Positions 33,763 through 43,280 of a DNA stretch of 59,105 bases are shown here, one piece after another. The notes beneath the pieces were generated by a model. It was given only the letters and a program-made list of their open reading frames with translations. It searched no databases and was not told the origin of the DNA. Numbering within the stretch: the stretch's first letter is position 1; each line of letters begins with the position of its first letter. Origin of the DNA: Pseudomonadota bacterium (lineage in GTDB: Bacteria; Desulfobacterota; Desulfobacteria; Desulfobacterales; Desulfosarcinaceae); the NCBI GenBank assembly GCA_023435265.1, contig JAEYRZ010000054.1:1-59105 (forward strand), in the 5' to 3' direction. The position numbers and the translations under genes were made by a program.

Positions 33763-34854
33763 ATGAAGAAATTATTGGTGATTTTGCTCGTCCTGGGGCT
33801 GGCTGCCCCGGCAATGGCCGCCGAATGGAACTTCTTCGGCAGCGCCCGCATGGCGACTTTCTGGACCGATTTCGACCCGGAAGATTTGGAAGATCTGGGC
33901 GTGGGTGATGACGAAGGTCTGCAGCACTTTCTGCAGGGCAACAGCCGCATCGGCGCCAACGTGAAGGTCAACGATCAGATCGGCGGCGCGTTCGAGTACG
34001 GCGCGGGCGGCGGCAACGCCAGCATCCGCAAACTGTACGGTACCTACAACTTCGGTTCCGGCAGCCTGCTGGTCGGTCAGACCTACACCCCGACCTCGAA
34101 CTACTTCTACAGCAACTCGGTCTTCGGCGAAGACGGCGACCTGCTGGGCCGCGGTCAGTTCTACGCCGGACGCCGCGCCATGGTGCAGCTGACCATCGAC
34201 GGCTTCAAGTTCGCCCTGGTCTCCCCGACCGCCGGCACCGATGAGCTGGGTGGCTTCACCGATGTGGATGTCAGCCTGCCCAAGTTCGAGGCTTCCTACA
34301 ACCTGAAAAGCGACGTCTTCTTCATCGATGTGTTCGCCGGCTACCAGACCTATGAACTGGAAGATGCGGACGAAGATACGGTCGATGTCGATGCGTACAC
34401 CATCGGCGTGGGCGGCGGCGTGATGTTCGGACCGGTCACCCTTTCGGCCGCGGTCAACATGGGCCAGAACTACGCTTCCTACGGCGCCACCACGGCCACC
34501 TACGGCGCGATCGACAGGGACGATATCATTGGTCTGTACGGCCCCGTCCTCGACGGCGATGACACCGAAGACAGCGATGCCCTGCAGGCCATGTTCGTGG
34601 CCAACTTCAAAGTCAGCGACACCCTGGCGTTCGAAGCCGGTGTGGGCTACGCTCAGTATGAGAACGATGCCTTCGACGATGCCTCGCTCGAGGAATGGCA
34701 GTACTATGCCAACGCGGTCATCACCATCGCCCCGGGCTTCTTCGTCGTGCCCGAAGTCGGTATGATCAATCTGCAAGGCGACGATCTCGGCATCGATGCC
34801 GAAGACCTCGGCGAAGTCACCTACCTCGGTTTGAAATGGCAGATCAACTTCTAA
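33763..34854 (+). CDS. Outer membrane porin
   Basis: A 363-residue secreted beta-barrel. A signal peptide (MKKLLVILLVLGLAAPAMAA) ends near residue 20, after which NFFGSARMATF starts the barrel. Alternating beta strands and acidic turns rich in D/E are visible, and the protein ends KWQINF with the terminal Phe that outer membrane proteins use for insertion. AGGAGG precedes ATG 33763. It is followed by a strong terminator, so it is monocistronic. Codon use is strongly biased towards C-ending codons, consistent with high expression. The substrate is not predictable. Confidence 0.88.
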   Translation: MKKLLVILLVLGLAAPAMAAEWNFFGSARMATFWTDFDPEDLEDLGVGDDEGLQHFLQGNSRIGANVKVNDQIGGAFEYGAGGGNASIRKLYGTYNFGSGSLLVGQTYTPTSNYFYSNSVFGEDGDLLGRGQFYAGRRAMVQLTIDGFKFALVSPTAGTDELGGFTDVDVSLPKFEASYNLKSDVFFIDVFAGYQTYELEDADEDTVDVDAYTIGVGGGVMFGPVTLSAAVNMGQNYASYGATTATYGAIDRDDIIGLYGPVLDGDDTEDSDALQAMFVANFKVSDTLAFEAGVGYAQYENDAFDDASLEEWQYYANAVITIAPGFFVVPEVGMINLQGDDLGIDAEDLGEVTYLGLKWQINF

Positions 34855-34894
34855 TTTAGAAGCAACTGCAACCGAAGTATAAGAAGTCAGTCAG

Positions 34895-34925
34895 GCCCGG
34901 GGCCGCAAGGCTCCGGGCTTTTTTT
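34895..34925 (+). terminator. Intrinsic terminator after porin
   Basis: GCCCGGGGCC pairs with GGCTCCGGGC (one G-U) around a GCAA tetraloop, followed by TTTTTTT. Confidence 0.93.
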
Positions 34926-35290
34926 ATGGGCGCGCCCAGAATGGGCAATGTCCTGAAGGGGTGTCCTCCAGTGACCTAACCTTAGGTGAAGGGGCGGCAG
35001 CAGGGTCAAGGGCCGGCCGAACGCGGGAGGAAGCCGGGAATGTAAACCAGGGCCGGGGGCCGAGCACGGAGACGCGGGGCGGCGGGTGAAGGAGAGGGCA
35101 CGCTGAGGCGCGTGACCCTATGGCGTTGCACGTACCGGACTCACGAAACGACCTTTTCAGGATGACGCAGGTGCCAGGGCCGCCGAAGGTTTGGACCGCC
35201 GCGTAGAGCACACAGCGAGGCGGCCGCCATTTGGCAAAGGCTTGGAAACCCCGCGCGCCCGCAGCCTCCCTCGCGAGGGTGGTGTATAAA
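34926..35290. other. Intergenic region, no gene seen
   Basis: About 365 bp between the porin terminator and the terminator of the convergent gene. It includes many GC-rich short repeats but no ribosome sites, no family-like frames and no strong promoter. I see nothing specific in it. Confidence 0.5.
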
Positions 35291-35328
35291 TAAAAGAAGC
35301 GGCGGGGATCACGCTTTTCCCCGCCGCT
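35291..35328 (-). terminator. Intrinsic terminator of the VCBS-type gene
   Basis: Read on the minus strand, AGCGGCGGGGA pairs perfectly with TCCCCGCCGCT, and TCTTTTATTTA follows. It lies about 20 bp beyond the stop of the gene at 35347-37023. Confidence 0.85.
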
Positions 35329-35346
35329 CTGAAATGCGTCGATGAA

Positions 35347-37023
35347 TTACTTTTGAATTTCGTAGGCGATCAGGGTGCTCTTTTCCTCGGTGCCGATCAG
35401 GACGCCTTCCTTGAGCACCATGCCGCAGAGAATTTCGTTCTTGCCGTCGTTGTCGAAATCCCCCAGGGCGATATCCTGGATGTGCCCGGAGACTTTGCGG
35501 GTGTGCCAGATCTCGCTCATGCCCAGCCCGTTCCACTGCAAGCCGGTGAGTTGGCCGTTGCGGTAGATGCGCTGGTTGGCGAGCTTGCGGCCGGTAACCT
35601 CGTCGTTGCGGGCCACGATCGCCTCGTATTTGCCGTCGTTCTCCAGGTCGGCCATGATGATGCGCGTCGGCAAATAAGCCTTGTTGGCCGGAGATCCTTT
35701 ATCATCGACCATCAAGTTGACGTGGATCGGGTTGCCGCCGTACGGATCGGAGCTGGTCCACACCTCCTTGCCGTTCAGTTCGGCCAGCATGAGCTTGTCG
35801 AAATCGTTCATTCCGACCGCCGTTTCATTCTTGTCGTTCATCACATCGCCCAGGGTCATGCCCAGCACGTTGAAGCGCCGCCCGGGAAGGATGCGGACGG
35901 CGGTCTGGTATTCGCCCTGCTTCCATTCCAGTTCGACGATCTCTTCGGCAAAGGGTTCCTTGCCGGCCGCCTGGCGCTGCCCCAGGAGTACTTTTCCGCG
36001 GACCGGATGGTGGACCACCCGGAAATACCAGCGCGCGGTCTCGACGATCTGGACGAAATCCTTCTTGGAGAACTCATAAACCGTCGATCGGACTTGATTT
36101 CTTCCGCTGTTCAGGGCCGTGACGAAGATCTCGGCGATGCCGTTGCCGTTGATGTCGGCGATGTCGACGCCGACGTTTTGGGTGAAGCGGGCGGTCTCGA
36201 TCTTCTTCAACTCCTGCATCCGGCCCTGTTCGAAGCGCACGATCTGCAACGTGTCGGGGGTGACGATCACCGTCTCCTGCAAACCGTCGTTGTCCACATC
36301 GCCCACTGCGACGCCGGTGATCACGAAGGCGAAATTGCGGCTCTTCCAGAAGACCGGTCCTTTGCCTTCGCCGGCCGGGCGCACGAAGCCCGGATTGAGC
36401 GGACTGGCGTCGCCGCCTTCTTCCGACTCCAGCGGAGAGGCGCCGCGCTCCACGAACTGATCCTGCTGGAGCAGCTTTTCCGGATGGGTGCGCACGTCGT
36501 TTTGATCCACCGCCGGGGGGGCGCTCGGCGCGGCGGCGGCCGCCGCCGGAGCGCGGTTGAATACCTGGGCGTTGACCTCGGTGGCCAAAAGGTTGATCTG
36601 GGCGATCACGTCGTTCATGCCCTGGGTCTGCTTGAAAAAGGTGAACGGCGGGCTCGTGCCGGTGGCATCCAGCATTTTGGCGTCGATGCTGACGCTGTCG
36701 CCCAAGAGGGTGATGCTGCCGTGCAGGACGCGGTCGGCCTGCAGTTTGGCCGCCGCCATGAGCGCCAGGTTGTCGCCTGAGAAGCCCTTGATCGATTCGA
36801 CCGCCTGGGACGTGGTCAGCGGGTCGATAATCTCGGTTTTGCCGGGTACGGCCAGACGCGAGGAGAGCATGTCCACGATGCCCTTTTGCAGAAAAGTATA
36901 GTCTTTGTCCGCGTGGATCTGAAAAGGCAGAATCGCGACCTTCACGGGCGCGGCCAGTGCGACCAGCGGGCTCAGAAAGGCAAGAGCGACGAACAGGCGG
37001 ATCAGGTTCCGGAAGCGCAGCAT
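35347..37023 (-). CDS. Secreted VCBS/FG-GAP repeat protein
   Basis: A 558-residue exported protein. A signal peptide ends near LAAPVK. The N-terminal domain (about 25-165) resembles TolB/CsgG-like envelope domains (VAILPFQIHADKDY). After an Ala/Pro linker, the C-terminal half carries FG-GAP-like calcium repeats: DVDNDGLQE, DINGNGIAE, DLENDGKYE and DFDNDGKNE, a beta-propeller pattern. The start is ATG 37023 behind AAGGAG; upstream codons derive from a small tandem repeat. It is a single gene with its own terminator. Its function is unknown, perhaps surface binding or outer membrane assembly. Confidence 0.8.
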   Translation of the reverse strand: MLRFRNLIRLFVALAFLSPLVALAAPVKVAILPFQIHADKDYTFLQKGIVDMLSSRLAVPGKTEIIDPLTTSQAVESIKGFSGDNLALMAAAKLQADRVLHGSITLLGDSVSIDAKMLDATGTSPPFTFFKQTQGMNDVIAQINLLATEVNAQVFNRAPAAAAAAPSAPPAVDQNDVRTHPEKLLQQDQFVERGASPLESEEGGDASPLNPGFVRPAGEGKGPVFWKSRNFAFVITGVAVGDVDNDGLQETVIVTPDTLQIVRFEQGRMQELKKIETARFTQNVGVDIADINGNGIAEIFVTALNSGRNQVRSTVYEFSKKDFVQIVETARWYFRVVHHPVRGKVLLGQRQAAGKEPFAEEIVELEWKQGEYQTAVRILPGRRFNVLGMTLGDVMNDKNETAVGMNDFDKLMLAELNGKEVWTSSDPYGGNPIHVNLMVDDKGSPANKAYLPTRIIMADLENDGKYEAIVARNDEVTGRKLANQRIYRNGQLTGLQWNGLGMSEIWHTRKVSGHIQDIALGDFDNDGKNEILCGMVLKEGVLIGTEEKSTLIAYEIQK

Positions 37024-37031
37024 GGGACTCC

Positions 37032-37075
37032 TTGATCGGTTAATTGGTTGAGCGGTTGATCGGTTAATGGGTTGG
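37032..37075. repeat. Short tandem repeat upstream of the VCBS-type gene
   Basis: Two units of about 24 bp, each starting TTGATCGGTTAAT, occur in tandem just upstream of the start of 35347-37023, between it and gatB. They may include operator sites or result from slippage. Confidence 0.5.
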
Positions 37076-37157
37076 GATGCTTGGCGGTTATGGGCATGAG
37101 GTTGCTGTAACCCATGCACTCATCAACCTCATGCACCCATTTAACCCGTTTAACTCG

Positions 37158-38588
37158 TTACGACTCGAGTTTACTTTTCAACAACTGATTGAGAATCTTC
37201 GGGTTGGCCTGGCCCTTGGTGGCTTTCATGACCTGGCCGACGAAGAAACCGAGCAGTTTGGTTTCGCCTTTGCGAAAGCGGGCGACTTCACCGGGGTGTT
37301 GGGACAACACCGCATCGACGGCGGCTTCGATGGCCTGTGTGTCGGAAACTTGGGCCAGGCCCTTCTCGGCCACGATCGCTTCGGCCGTGCGCCCGCTTGC
37401 CGCCATTTCATCGAAAACCGTTTTGGCGGTCCGCGCGTTGATGCGGCCCGCATCGATCAGCCGCAGCAGGCCGGCCAGGCCGACCGCCGGGATGGGCGTT
37501 TCCTCGATGCCTTTGTCCTGGCTCTTGAGCAAGGCCAGCAATGCCCCCATGATCCAGTTGGCCACCGGCTTGGGCTGGTTGAAATGGCTCAGGCAGGCCT
37601 CGAAATAATCGGCCAGTTCGCGGCTCGATGTCAGCACGCCGGCATCGTAGTCGGACAACCCGAATTGGGATACAAAGCGCGCCCGGCGCTGCGGCGGCAG
37701 TTCGGGCAGTTCTTTGCGGACCGCATCGATCCATTCCGGGTCGATGACCAGAGGCACAAGATCCGGGTCGGGGAAATAGCGGTAATCGTGGGCCTCTTCC
37801 TTGCCGCGCATGCTCAGCGAAACACTCTTGTCGGGGTCCCACAGGCGCGTCTCCTGGACGATCGTGCCGCCTTCGAGCACGATTTCGGTCTGGCGCGCAA
37901 TCTCATAGCGCAGCGCCTTTTCCACGTGCTTGAAAGAATTCAAATTCTTTAATTCGGTGCGCGTACCCAGGCGGGTTTCACCGCGCGGGCGGATGGAAAC
38001 ATTGGCGTCGCAGCGAAAGCTGCCCTCTTCCATATTGCCGTCGCCGATTCCGATCCAGCGGATGATGGCGCGCAGCATGCGCAGGTAGGCGCCCGCCTCC
38101 TCGGCCGAACGCAGATCGGGCTCGCTGACGATTTCCATCAGCGGTACGCCGGTGCGGTTGAGGTCGACCAGGCTGATCGATTCCACCGGATCGTGAACCA
38201 GCTTCCCGGCGTCCTCCTCCATGTGGATGCGGGTGATGCCGATGCGTTTGGTGCCGCCGTTCACGTCGATATCCAGGTGGCCTGCCGCCGCGATGGGCAG
38301 TTCGTACTGCGAAATTTGGTATCCCTTGGGCAGATCCGGGTAAAAATAATTTTTGCGCGCGAAGCGGCTGCTGGGAGCGATCCGGCAGTTGGTGGCCAGC
38401 GCCATGCGCATGGTATAGTCGACCACCTTGCGGTTGAGTACCGGCAAGGCCCCGGGCAGTCCCAGGCAGACCGGACAGACGTGCGAGTTGGCCGGGGCGC
38501 CGAATCGGGTGGAGCAGCCGCAGAAGATCTTGGTGGCCGTATTCAACTGGGCGTGTACTTCAAGGCCGATGACCGGTTCGAATTCCAT
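37158..38588 (-). CDS. gatB: Asp-tRNA(Asn)/Glu-tRNA(Gln) amidotransferase subunit B
   Basis: The 476-residue kinase/transferase subunit that activates misacylated tRNA with ATP and amidates it using ammonia from GatA. The N-terminus EFEPVIGLEVHAQL, the zinc-site cysteines in FCGC...CPVCLG and the LNRTGVPLMEIVSEPD segment are characteristic; the C-terminal YqeY-like tail binds tRNA. The start at 38588 places MEFEPVIGLE first. It is encoded apart from gatCA, on the opposite strand. Confidence 0.96.
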   Translation of the reverse strand: MEFEPVIGLEVHAQLNTATKIFCGCSTRFGAPANSHVCPVCLGLPGALPVLNRKVVDYTMRMALATNCRIAPSSRFARKNYFYPDLPKGYQISQYELPIAAAGHLDIDVNGGTKRIGITRIHMEEDAGKLVHDPVESISLVDLNRTGVPLMEIVSEPDLRSAEEAGAYLRMLRAIIRWIGIGDGNMEEGSFRCDANVSIRPRGETRLGTRTELKNLNSFKHVEKALRYEIARQTEIVLEGGTIVQETRLWDPDKSVSLSMRGKEEAHDYRYFPDPDLVPLVIDPEWIDAVRKELPELPPQRRARFVSQFGLSDYDAGVLTSSRELADYFEACLSHFNQPKPVANWIMGALLALLKSQDKGIEETPIPAVGLAGLLRLIDAGRINARTAKTVFDEMAASGRTAEAIVAEKGLAQVSDTQAIEAAVDAVLSQHPGEVARFRKGETKLLGFFVGQVMKATKGQANPKILNQLLKSKLES

Positions 38589-38748
38589 CGCGGTTTTCCG
38601 TTCGGGTTGATCCCCCGGCGCTTGCCGGGAGCGGAAAATGGCCTGACTTTCAATCAATTTCCGCGTCAAGTCAAGGGAATTTAACTTTGACAAAGATCGG
38701 CGGACCCGCTACCAATGCCTTTTTCGTACCCTGATGCGGAGACCGCCG

Positions 38749-38940
38749 ATGCGCGACTTTTTGTGCGTTCTGGGGCTGGTGATGATCATCGAAGGGCTGC
38801 CTTATTTCGCCTTCCCCGAGAAAATGAAGGGCTGGCTCCTCAAGCTGGCGAAAACCCCGGACGGTGTTCTGAGGCAGCTGGGGTTCGGTTTGCTGCTGGC
38901 CGGCCTTTTGTTGGTGTACCTCGGCCGCCGCGTTTTGTGA
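38749..38940 (+). CDS. DUF2065 small membrane protein
   Basis: A 63-residue protein with two hydrophobic segments (about 2-20 and 42-58) separated by PEKMKGWLLKLAKTPD, the conserved loop of the DUF2065 family. The start is ATG 38749; an ATG 15 bp upstream is also possible. It is 11 bp before queA and may be co-transcribed. Its function is unknown; relatives often sit near hflC or housekeeping genes. Confidence 0.82.
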   Translation: MRDFLCVLGLVMIIEGLPYFAFPEKMKGWLLKLAKTPDGVLRQLGFGLLLAGLLLVYLGRRVL

Positions 38941-38951
38941 GTTGACCCGAG

Positions 38952-39989
38952 ATGTACCGCCTCGAAGACTACGATTACCGATTGCCGGAGCAGCTGATTG
39001 CCCAACACCCGCTGCCCGCGCGCGACGGTTCCCGGCTGCTGGTTCTGGATCGCGCTTCCGGAGCACTGCGCCATGACCGCTTTCACGACCTGCCGCGCTG
39101 CTTCTCACCCGGCGACGTGCTGGTGCTCAATGATACCCGCGTGATCCCCGGCCGGCTGCTGGGGCGCAAGGAAAGCGGCGGGAAGGTCGAACTCCTGATC
39201 ATGGATTGGCATGCGGGGCTTGCCGAAGGCATCTTCACCTGCATGCTCAAGGCAAGCAAGCGCCCCGCCGCGGGCAGCCGCCTGTTTTTCGAACACGGCC
39301 TCAGCGCCCGCGTCACCGGATATGCGGACCGCTTCTGCCGGATCGCCTTCGACGCGGAGCCGGCGGAACTCGCCGGGCGCCTCAGCGCTGTCGGCCATAT
39401 TCCCCTGCCGCCGTATATCCGGCGGGGCGACACTGCGCGCGACCGCGAAACCTACCAGACCGTTTATGCCGCTCACAGCGGCGCCATCGCCGCACCCACG
39501 GCCGGATTGCATTTCACCGAATCGTTGCTCGAGCGCTTGAAGTCAGGGGGCGTTCGGGTTGTCGCCTTGACGCTGCATGTCGGCTACGGCACCTTCGTGC
39601 CGGTGCGCGTAGAGGATATCCGCGACCACCGAATGCATGCCGAATGGTTCGAGCTGAGTGCGGCGGCGGCCGCAACGATTAACGCCGCCAGGGCGCAAGG
39701 GCGCCGCATCACAGCCGTGGGCACCACCTGCGTGCGCACCCTGGAGTATTGCGCCGGCGCGGACGGGAAACTCCAGGCGCGCAGCGGCGCCTGTGATCTT
39801 TTCATCTATCCGGGCTACCGCTTCAAGGTGGTGGATGCCATGGTGACCAATTTTCACCTCCCCAAATCGACGCTCATGATGCTTGTTTCCGCGTTTGCGG
39901 GCCGTGACAGAATTCTCGACGCCTATGCCGAGGCGGTTCGGCAGGAGTATCGGTTCTTCAGCTATGGGGATGCAATGATCATTCTTTGA
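38952..39989 (+). CDS. queA: S-adenosylmethionine:tRNA ribosyltransferase-isomerase QueA
   Basis: A 345-residue enzyme of queuosine biosynthesis that adds the epoxy-cyclopentanediol precursor to preQ1 in tRNA. It starts MYRLEDYDYRLPEQLIAQHP and contains LVLNDTRVIPGRL, PTAGLHFT, TLHVGYGTFVPV and VTNFHLPKSTLMML, all QueA signatures. Length is typical. Other queuosine genes are not adjacent. Confidence 0.97.
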   Translation: MYRLEDYDYRLPEQLIAQHPLPARDGSRLLVLDRASGALRHDRFHDLPRCFSPGDVLVLNDTRVIPGRLLGRKESGGKVELLIMDWHAGLAEGIFTCMLKASKRPAAGSRLFFEHGLSARVTGYADRFCRIAFDAEPAELAGRLSAVGHIPLPPYIRRGDTARDRETYQTVYAAHSGAIAAPTAGLHFTESLLERLKSGGVRVVALTLHVGYGTFVPVRVEDIRDHRMHAEWFELSAAAAATINAARAQGRRITAVGTTCVRTLEYCAGADGKLQARSGACDLFIYPGYRFKVVDAMVTNFHLPKSTLMMLVSAFAGRDRILDAYAEAVRQEYRFFSYGDAMIIL

Positions 39990-40004
39990 GACCCTACCCG
40001 CCCT

Positions 40005-42788
40005 TCACCGCACGAGTTCTTCTTCCGAGACAGTTTTCCGCTCTGAACGCCCTGGTTCGGCCTTCTCCCGGCCGAAGGCCGAAAACTTGCCGTAATCGAT
40101 CAGTTCATGCGCATCGACCAATCCGAACAGCTGGATAATCTTCGCGACCGCGCCTGTCCATCCGGTCTGATGGCTGGCGCCCAGACCCGCTCCGTTTTCC
40201 CCGTGGAAGTACTCATAAAAAAGGATATGCTCGCGCCAGTGCGGGTCGGTTTGGAACTTCTTCGTCCCACCGTAAACAGGCCGCCGGCCGTGCGCGTTGC
40301 GCAGAAAGAGGCGGATGAGCCGGTCGGCGATCTCTCCGGCCACCTCGAAGAGGTTCATCATTCTCCCTGAACGCGACGGGCATTCGACGCTGAAGTTGTT
40401 GCCGTAATACAGGTAAAAATTCAGAAGGGCCCTGATCAGCAGGATGTTGACGGGGATCCAGACCGGTCCTCGCCAATTGGAGTTGCCGCCGAACATGCCG
40501 GTGTTCGACTCGGCCGGGAGGTAGTCCACGCGGTGCTCCCGTCCGCCCGCCTTGAAAATGTAGGGATGCTGCGCGTGGAACTTGGAGAGCGAGCGGATGC
40601 CGTAGGGACTCAGGAATTCGTCTTCATCCAGCATTCTATAGAGAATCCTGCGCAGCCGCTCCGGGTTGACCAGGGCGAAGATGCCGCGCTCGTTGACCCC
40701 CATGTGGCCCGGACCGGTCGGATGAATGGTTTCGAGCAGTTCCGGCATCTGGCGCATGCGCGCCATTACCGCGTGCGTTGCCCGCGGGACGCTCAGGCGC
40801 TGCCACTTCTCTATGACAGTCGTGGCGCATAGGGGCAGCAGCCCGACCATCGAGCGCACCTTGAGCCTGACGGCGCTGCCGTCCGGGAGCCGCAGGAGGT
40901 CGTAATAGAAGCCGTCCTCTTCGTCCCACATGCCGTCGCTGCCCGGCTTGTTCATGCCCGCGGCGATGAACAAGAAGTGCTCCACAAATTTCAGCACCAT
41001 GTCCTCATAAGTGGGGTCATGATCAGTGATTTCCGTGGCGAGTTCGAGCATGTTCTGCGTGAAGAGCGCCATCCAGGCTGTGCCGTCCGCCTGTTCCAGG
41101 TAACCCCCTGTCGGAAGCGGGGCGCTGCGGTCGAAGACGCCGATATTGTCGAGACCGAGAAAACCACCTTCAAAGACGTTTTTCCCGAAGCGGTCCTTGC
41201 GGTTCACCCACCACGTGAAGTTCAGTATCAGTTTGTTGAACACCGATTTGAGAAAGGCGATGTCGATCGGCCGACCCATAGCCTGTTCCGTCCGGTGCAG
41301 GAAGAGGGTCGCAAAGGCGTGCACGGGGGGGTTCACGTCGCTGAAGTTCCACTCATAGGCGGGCAGTTGGCCGTTGGGATGAAGATAGGGGACGCGAAGC
41401 ATCAGGCTCAGCTGCTCCTTGGCGAAATCGGGATCAACGATCGAGAGCGGCAGCGTGTGGAACGCGAGATCCCAGGCAGCGTACCAGGGATACTCCCACT
41501 TGTCGGGCATCGAGATGATATCGTCGTTGATCATGTGAACCCACTCCCGGTTCCGGAAATCGCGGCTGCCGTGATGGAGCGGGTGGGCGCGGTGCTCGGT
41601 CAGCCACGAATCGGCATCGAAGCAATAGTACTGCTTCGACCAGAGCATGCCGGCGAGCGACTGCCGCATGATGCTTGCCTTTTCCTTGTCAGCCGCGGGC
41701 GGGGTCACACTGCGGTAGAACTCGTCCGCTTCCTTCATCCGCGCGGCCAGAAGGTTTTCAAAGCCCCTGCCGAAAGGAGTGAATCTGTTTTTGCCGACCC
41801 AGGTTCGATTGGTAAGGCGCAGCCGCACCAGCGACGTTCGCCCTGATCCGATCTCCAGTTGATAGTGCGCCGCAGCTTTCGTACCGAGCCGCGCGGGATT
41901 GACTGCTTCCCGGCGGCCGTGGACCACGCACTCGTTGATGCCGTCTTCCAGGTAGGGGCCCGCGTCGGGGTAGTCGAGACGAAGGCGGGCGTGATTGGTT
42001 TCATTCTCTGTGAAGAGCAGCGGTTCATCGCCTTCGCAGTAAAGATGGCAGGGCCCCAGCGAGGGGTGATTCGCTGCGATGGCGCTTGCGCCTGGGGGAC
42101 CCTCGACCTGTCTGAGCAGGGGCTTTGCGGATGGCTGTGAGATCCAGGGTGCCCATGTGTTGCGGAACCACAGGGTCGGGAGCAAGTGCAGTTCGGCCGT
42201 CTCCGGACCACGGTTGACCACCGCGATCTGAACCAGAATGTCCTCCGGACCGGCTTTGGCGTATTCGATGAAAACGTCGAAGTAGCGGTCGTCATCGAAA
42301 ACGCCTGTATCGAGCAGCTCGTACTCCACCTCGTGGCGCGAGCGACGCCGGTTCGTGTCCACGAGATCGGCGTACGGATAGGCCTTCTGGGGATACTTGT
42401 ACAGATATTTCATGTAGGCATGGGTCGGTGTGCTGTCGAGATAAAAATAGTACTCCTTGACGTCTTCGCCGTGGTTGCCTTCACTGTTGGTGAGCCCGAA
42501 GAGCCGTTCCTTGAGTATGGGATCCCGACCGTTCCACAACGCAAGCGCAAAACAGAGTCGTTGCCTGTCGTCGGAAATCCCTCCGAGGCCGTCCTCGCCC
42601 CAGCGATAGGCCCGCGATCGGGCGTGGTCGTGGGGAAAGAAGTTCCAGGCATCGCCGTTGTCGCTGTAATCCTCGCGGACCGTCCCCCACTGCCTCTCGC
42701 TAAGGTACGGTCCCCACTTGCGCCACGGTATGCCTTTGCGTGCTTCGGCGAGTCGCCGTTGCTCGGCACCGGCTTTTACCTTTTTCAT
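40005..42788 (-). CDS. Large glycoside hydrolase, MGH1/GH63-like
   Basis: A 927-residue protein without a signal peptide, so probably cytoplasmic. The N-terminal 300 residues (WGPYLSERQWGTVREDYS onward) form a beta-rich domain. The catalytic (alpha/alpha)6 barrel follows, with WDLAFHTLPL near 475, NGQLPAYEWNFSDVNPP and the later RGPVWIPVN. These match the MGH1-like clade acting on glucosylglycerate, mannosylglycerate or oligosaccharides. The start at 42788 follows GGAGG. Substrate cannot be assigned; an osmolyte- or glycogen-related role is possible. Confidence 0.8.
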   Translation of the reverse strand: MKKVKAGAEQRRLAEARKGIPWRKWGPYLSERQWGTVREDYSDNGDAWNFFPHDHARSRAYRWGEDGLGGISDDRQRLCFALALWNGRDPILKERLFGLTNSEGNHGEDVKEYYFYLDSTPTHAYMKYLYKYPQKAYPYADLVDTNRRRSRHEVEYELLDTGVFDDDRYFDVFIEYAKAGPEDILVQIAVVNRGPETAELHLLPTLWFRNTWAPWISQPSAKPLLRQVEGPPGASAIAANHPSLGPCHLYCEGDEPLLFTENETNHARLRLDYPDAGPYLEDGINECVVHGRREAVNPARLGTKAAAHYQLEIGSGRTSLVRLRLTNRTWVGKNRFTPFGRGFENLLAARMKEADEFYRSVTPPAADKEKASIMRQSLAGMLWSKQYYCFDADSWLTEHRAHPLHHGSRDFRNREWVHMINDDIISMPDKWEYPWYAAWDLAFHTLPLSIVDPDFAKEQLSLMLRVPYLHPNGQLPAYEWNFSDVNPPVHAFATLFLHRTEQAMGRPIDIAFLKSVFNKLILNFTWWVNRKDRFGKNVFEGGFLGLDNIGVFDRSAPLPTGGYLEQADGTAWMALFTQNMLELATEITDHDPTYEDMVLKFVEHFLFIAAGMNKPGSDGMWDEEDGFYYDLLRLPDGSAVRLKVRSMVGLLPLCATTVIEKWQRLSVPRATHAVMARMRQMPELLETIHPTGPGHMGVNERGIFALVNPERLRRILYRMLDEDEFLSPYGIRSLSKFHAQHPYIFKAGGREHRVDYLPAESNTGMFGGNSNWRGPVWIPVNILLIRALLNFYLYYGNNFSVECPSRSGRMMNLFEVAGEIADRLIRLFLRNAHGRRPVYGGTKKFQTDPHWREHILFYEYFHGENGAGLGASHQTGWTGAVAKIIQLFGLVDAHELIDYGKFSAFGREKAEPGRSERKTVSEEELVR

Positions 42789-42817
42789 CGATGCCTCCCT
42801 GTGCGCGTTGCCTTTCT

Positions 42818-43255
42818 TCAGGGCTGGGTGGTGCACGCGCCGTACACAACAAACGCCACGCCGTCACCGGAGGCCGTCAGCACAAGTTCGCCGGTTTCGA
42901 TGACGATCGCGATCGTCCAGCCCAGTCCGTCTCTGATGCCTTCGAGGCCCTCTTCGGCACTCTGCAGGATGAGTTTGCCGTCCACGGTTTCCATCCGTTC
43001 GATAGCGCTGACGCGCTCCGCTGCCGCATCGCCGGTTGGATGGATGACTTTTTGGGGAACATCGATGACGGCGAACCGGGGCAGGCCCACACTTTCCAGA
43101 GATACTTCGCTGCAGCTGTCGAGCGGCGTGCATTCGATGACTTTCAGGGTGGCGCAGACCATCGGCTGGCTGCCGTCGAAACCCCCCGCCGAGGACAGCA
43201 CGGGAGTGCCGCAGAGCAGGAAAATCACCAAAGCTACGCTGAACTTTGTCTTCAT
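42818..43255 (-). CDS. Secreted hypothetical protein
   Basis: A 145-residue protein with a signal peptide ending near LSSAGG. The mature part has paired cysteines (CATLKVIEC, CSEV) and a later single Cys near the C-terminus, and no recognised domain. It sits upstream of the glycoside hydrolase on the same strand (29 bp away) and downstream of the glycine-zipper gene, and could share their transcript. Confidence 0.65.
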   Translation of the reverse strand: MKTKFSVALVIFLLCGTPVLSSAGGFDGSQPMVCATLKVIECTPLDSCSEVSLESVGLPRFAVIDVPQKVIHPTGDAAAERVSAIERMETVDGKLILQSAEEGLEGIRDGLGWTIAIVIETGELVLTASGDGVAFVVYGACTTQP

Positions 43256-43280
43256 GGATTGCTCCTCTCCCGAGCCTTTT

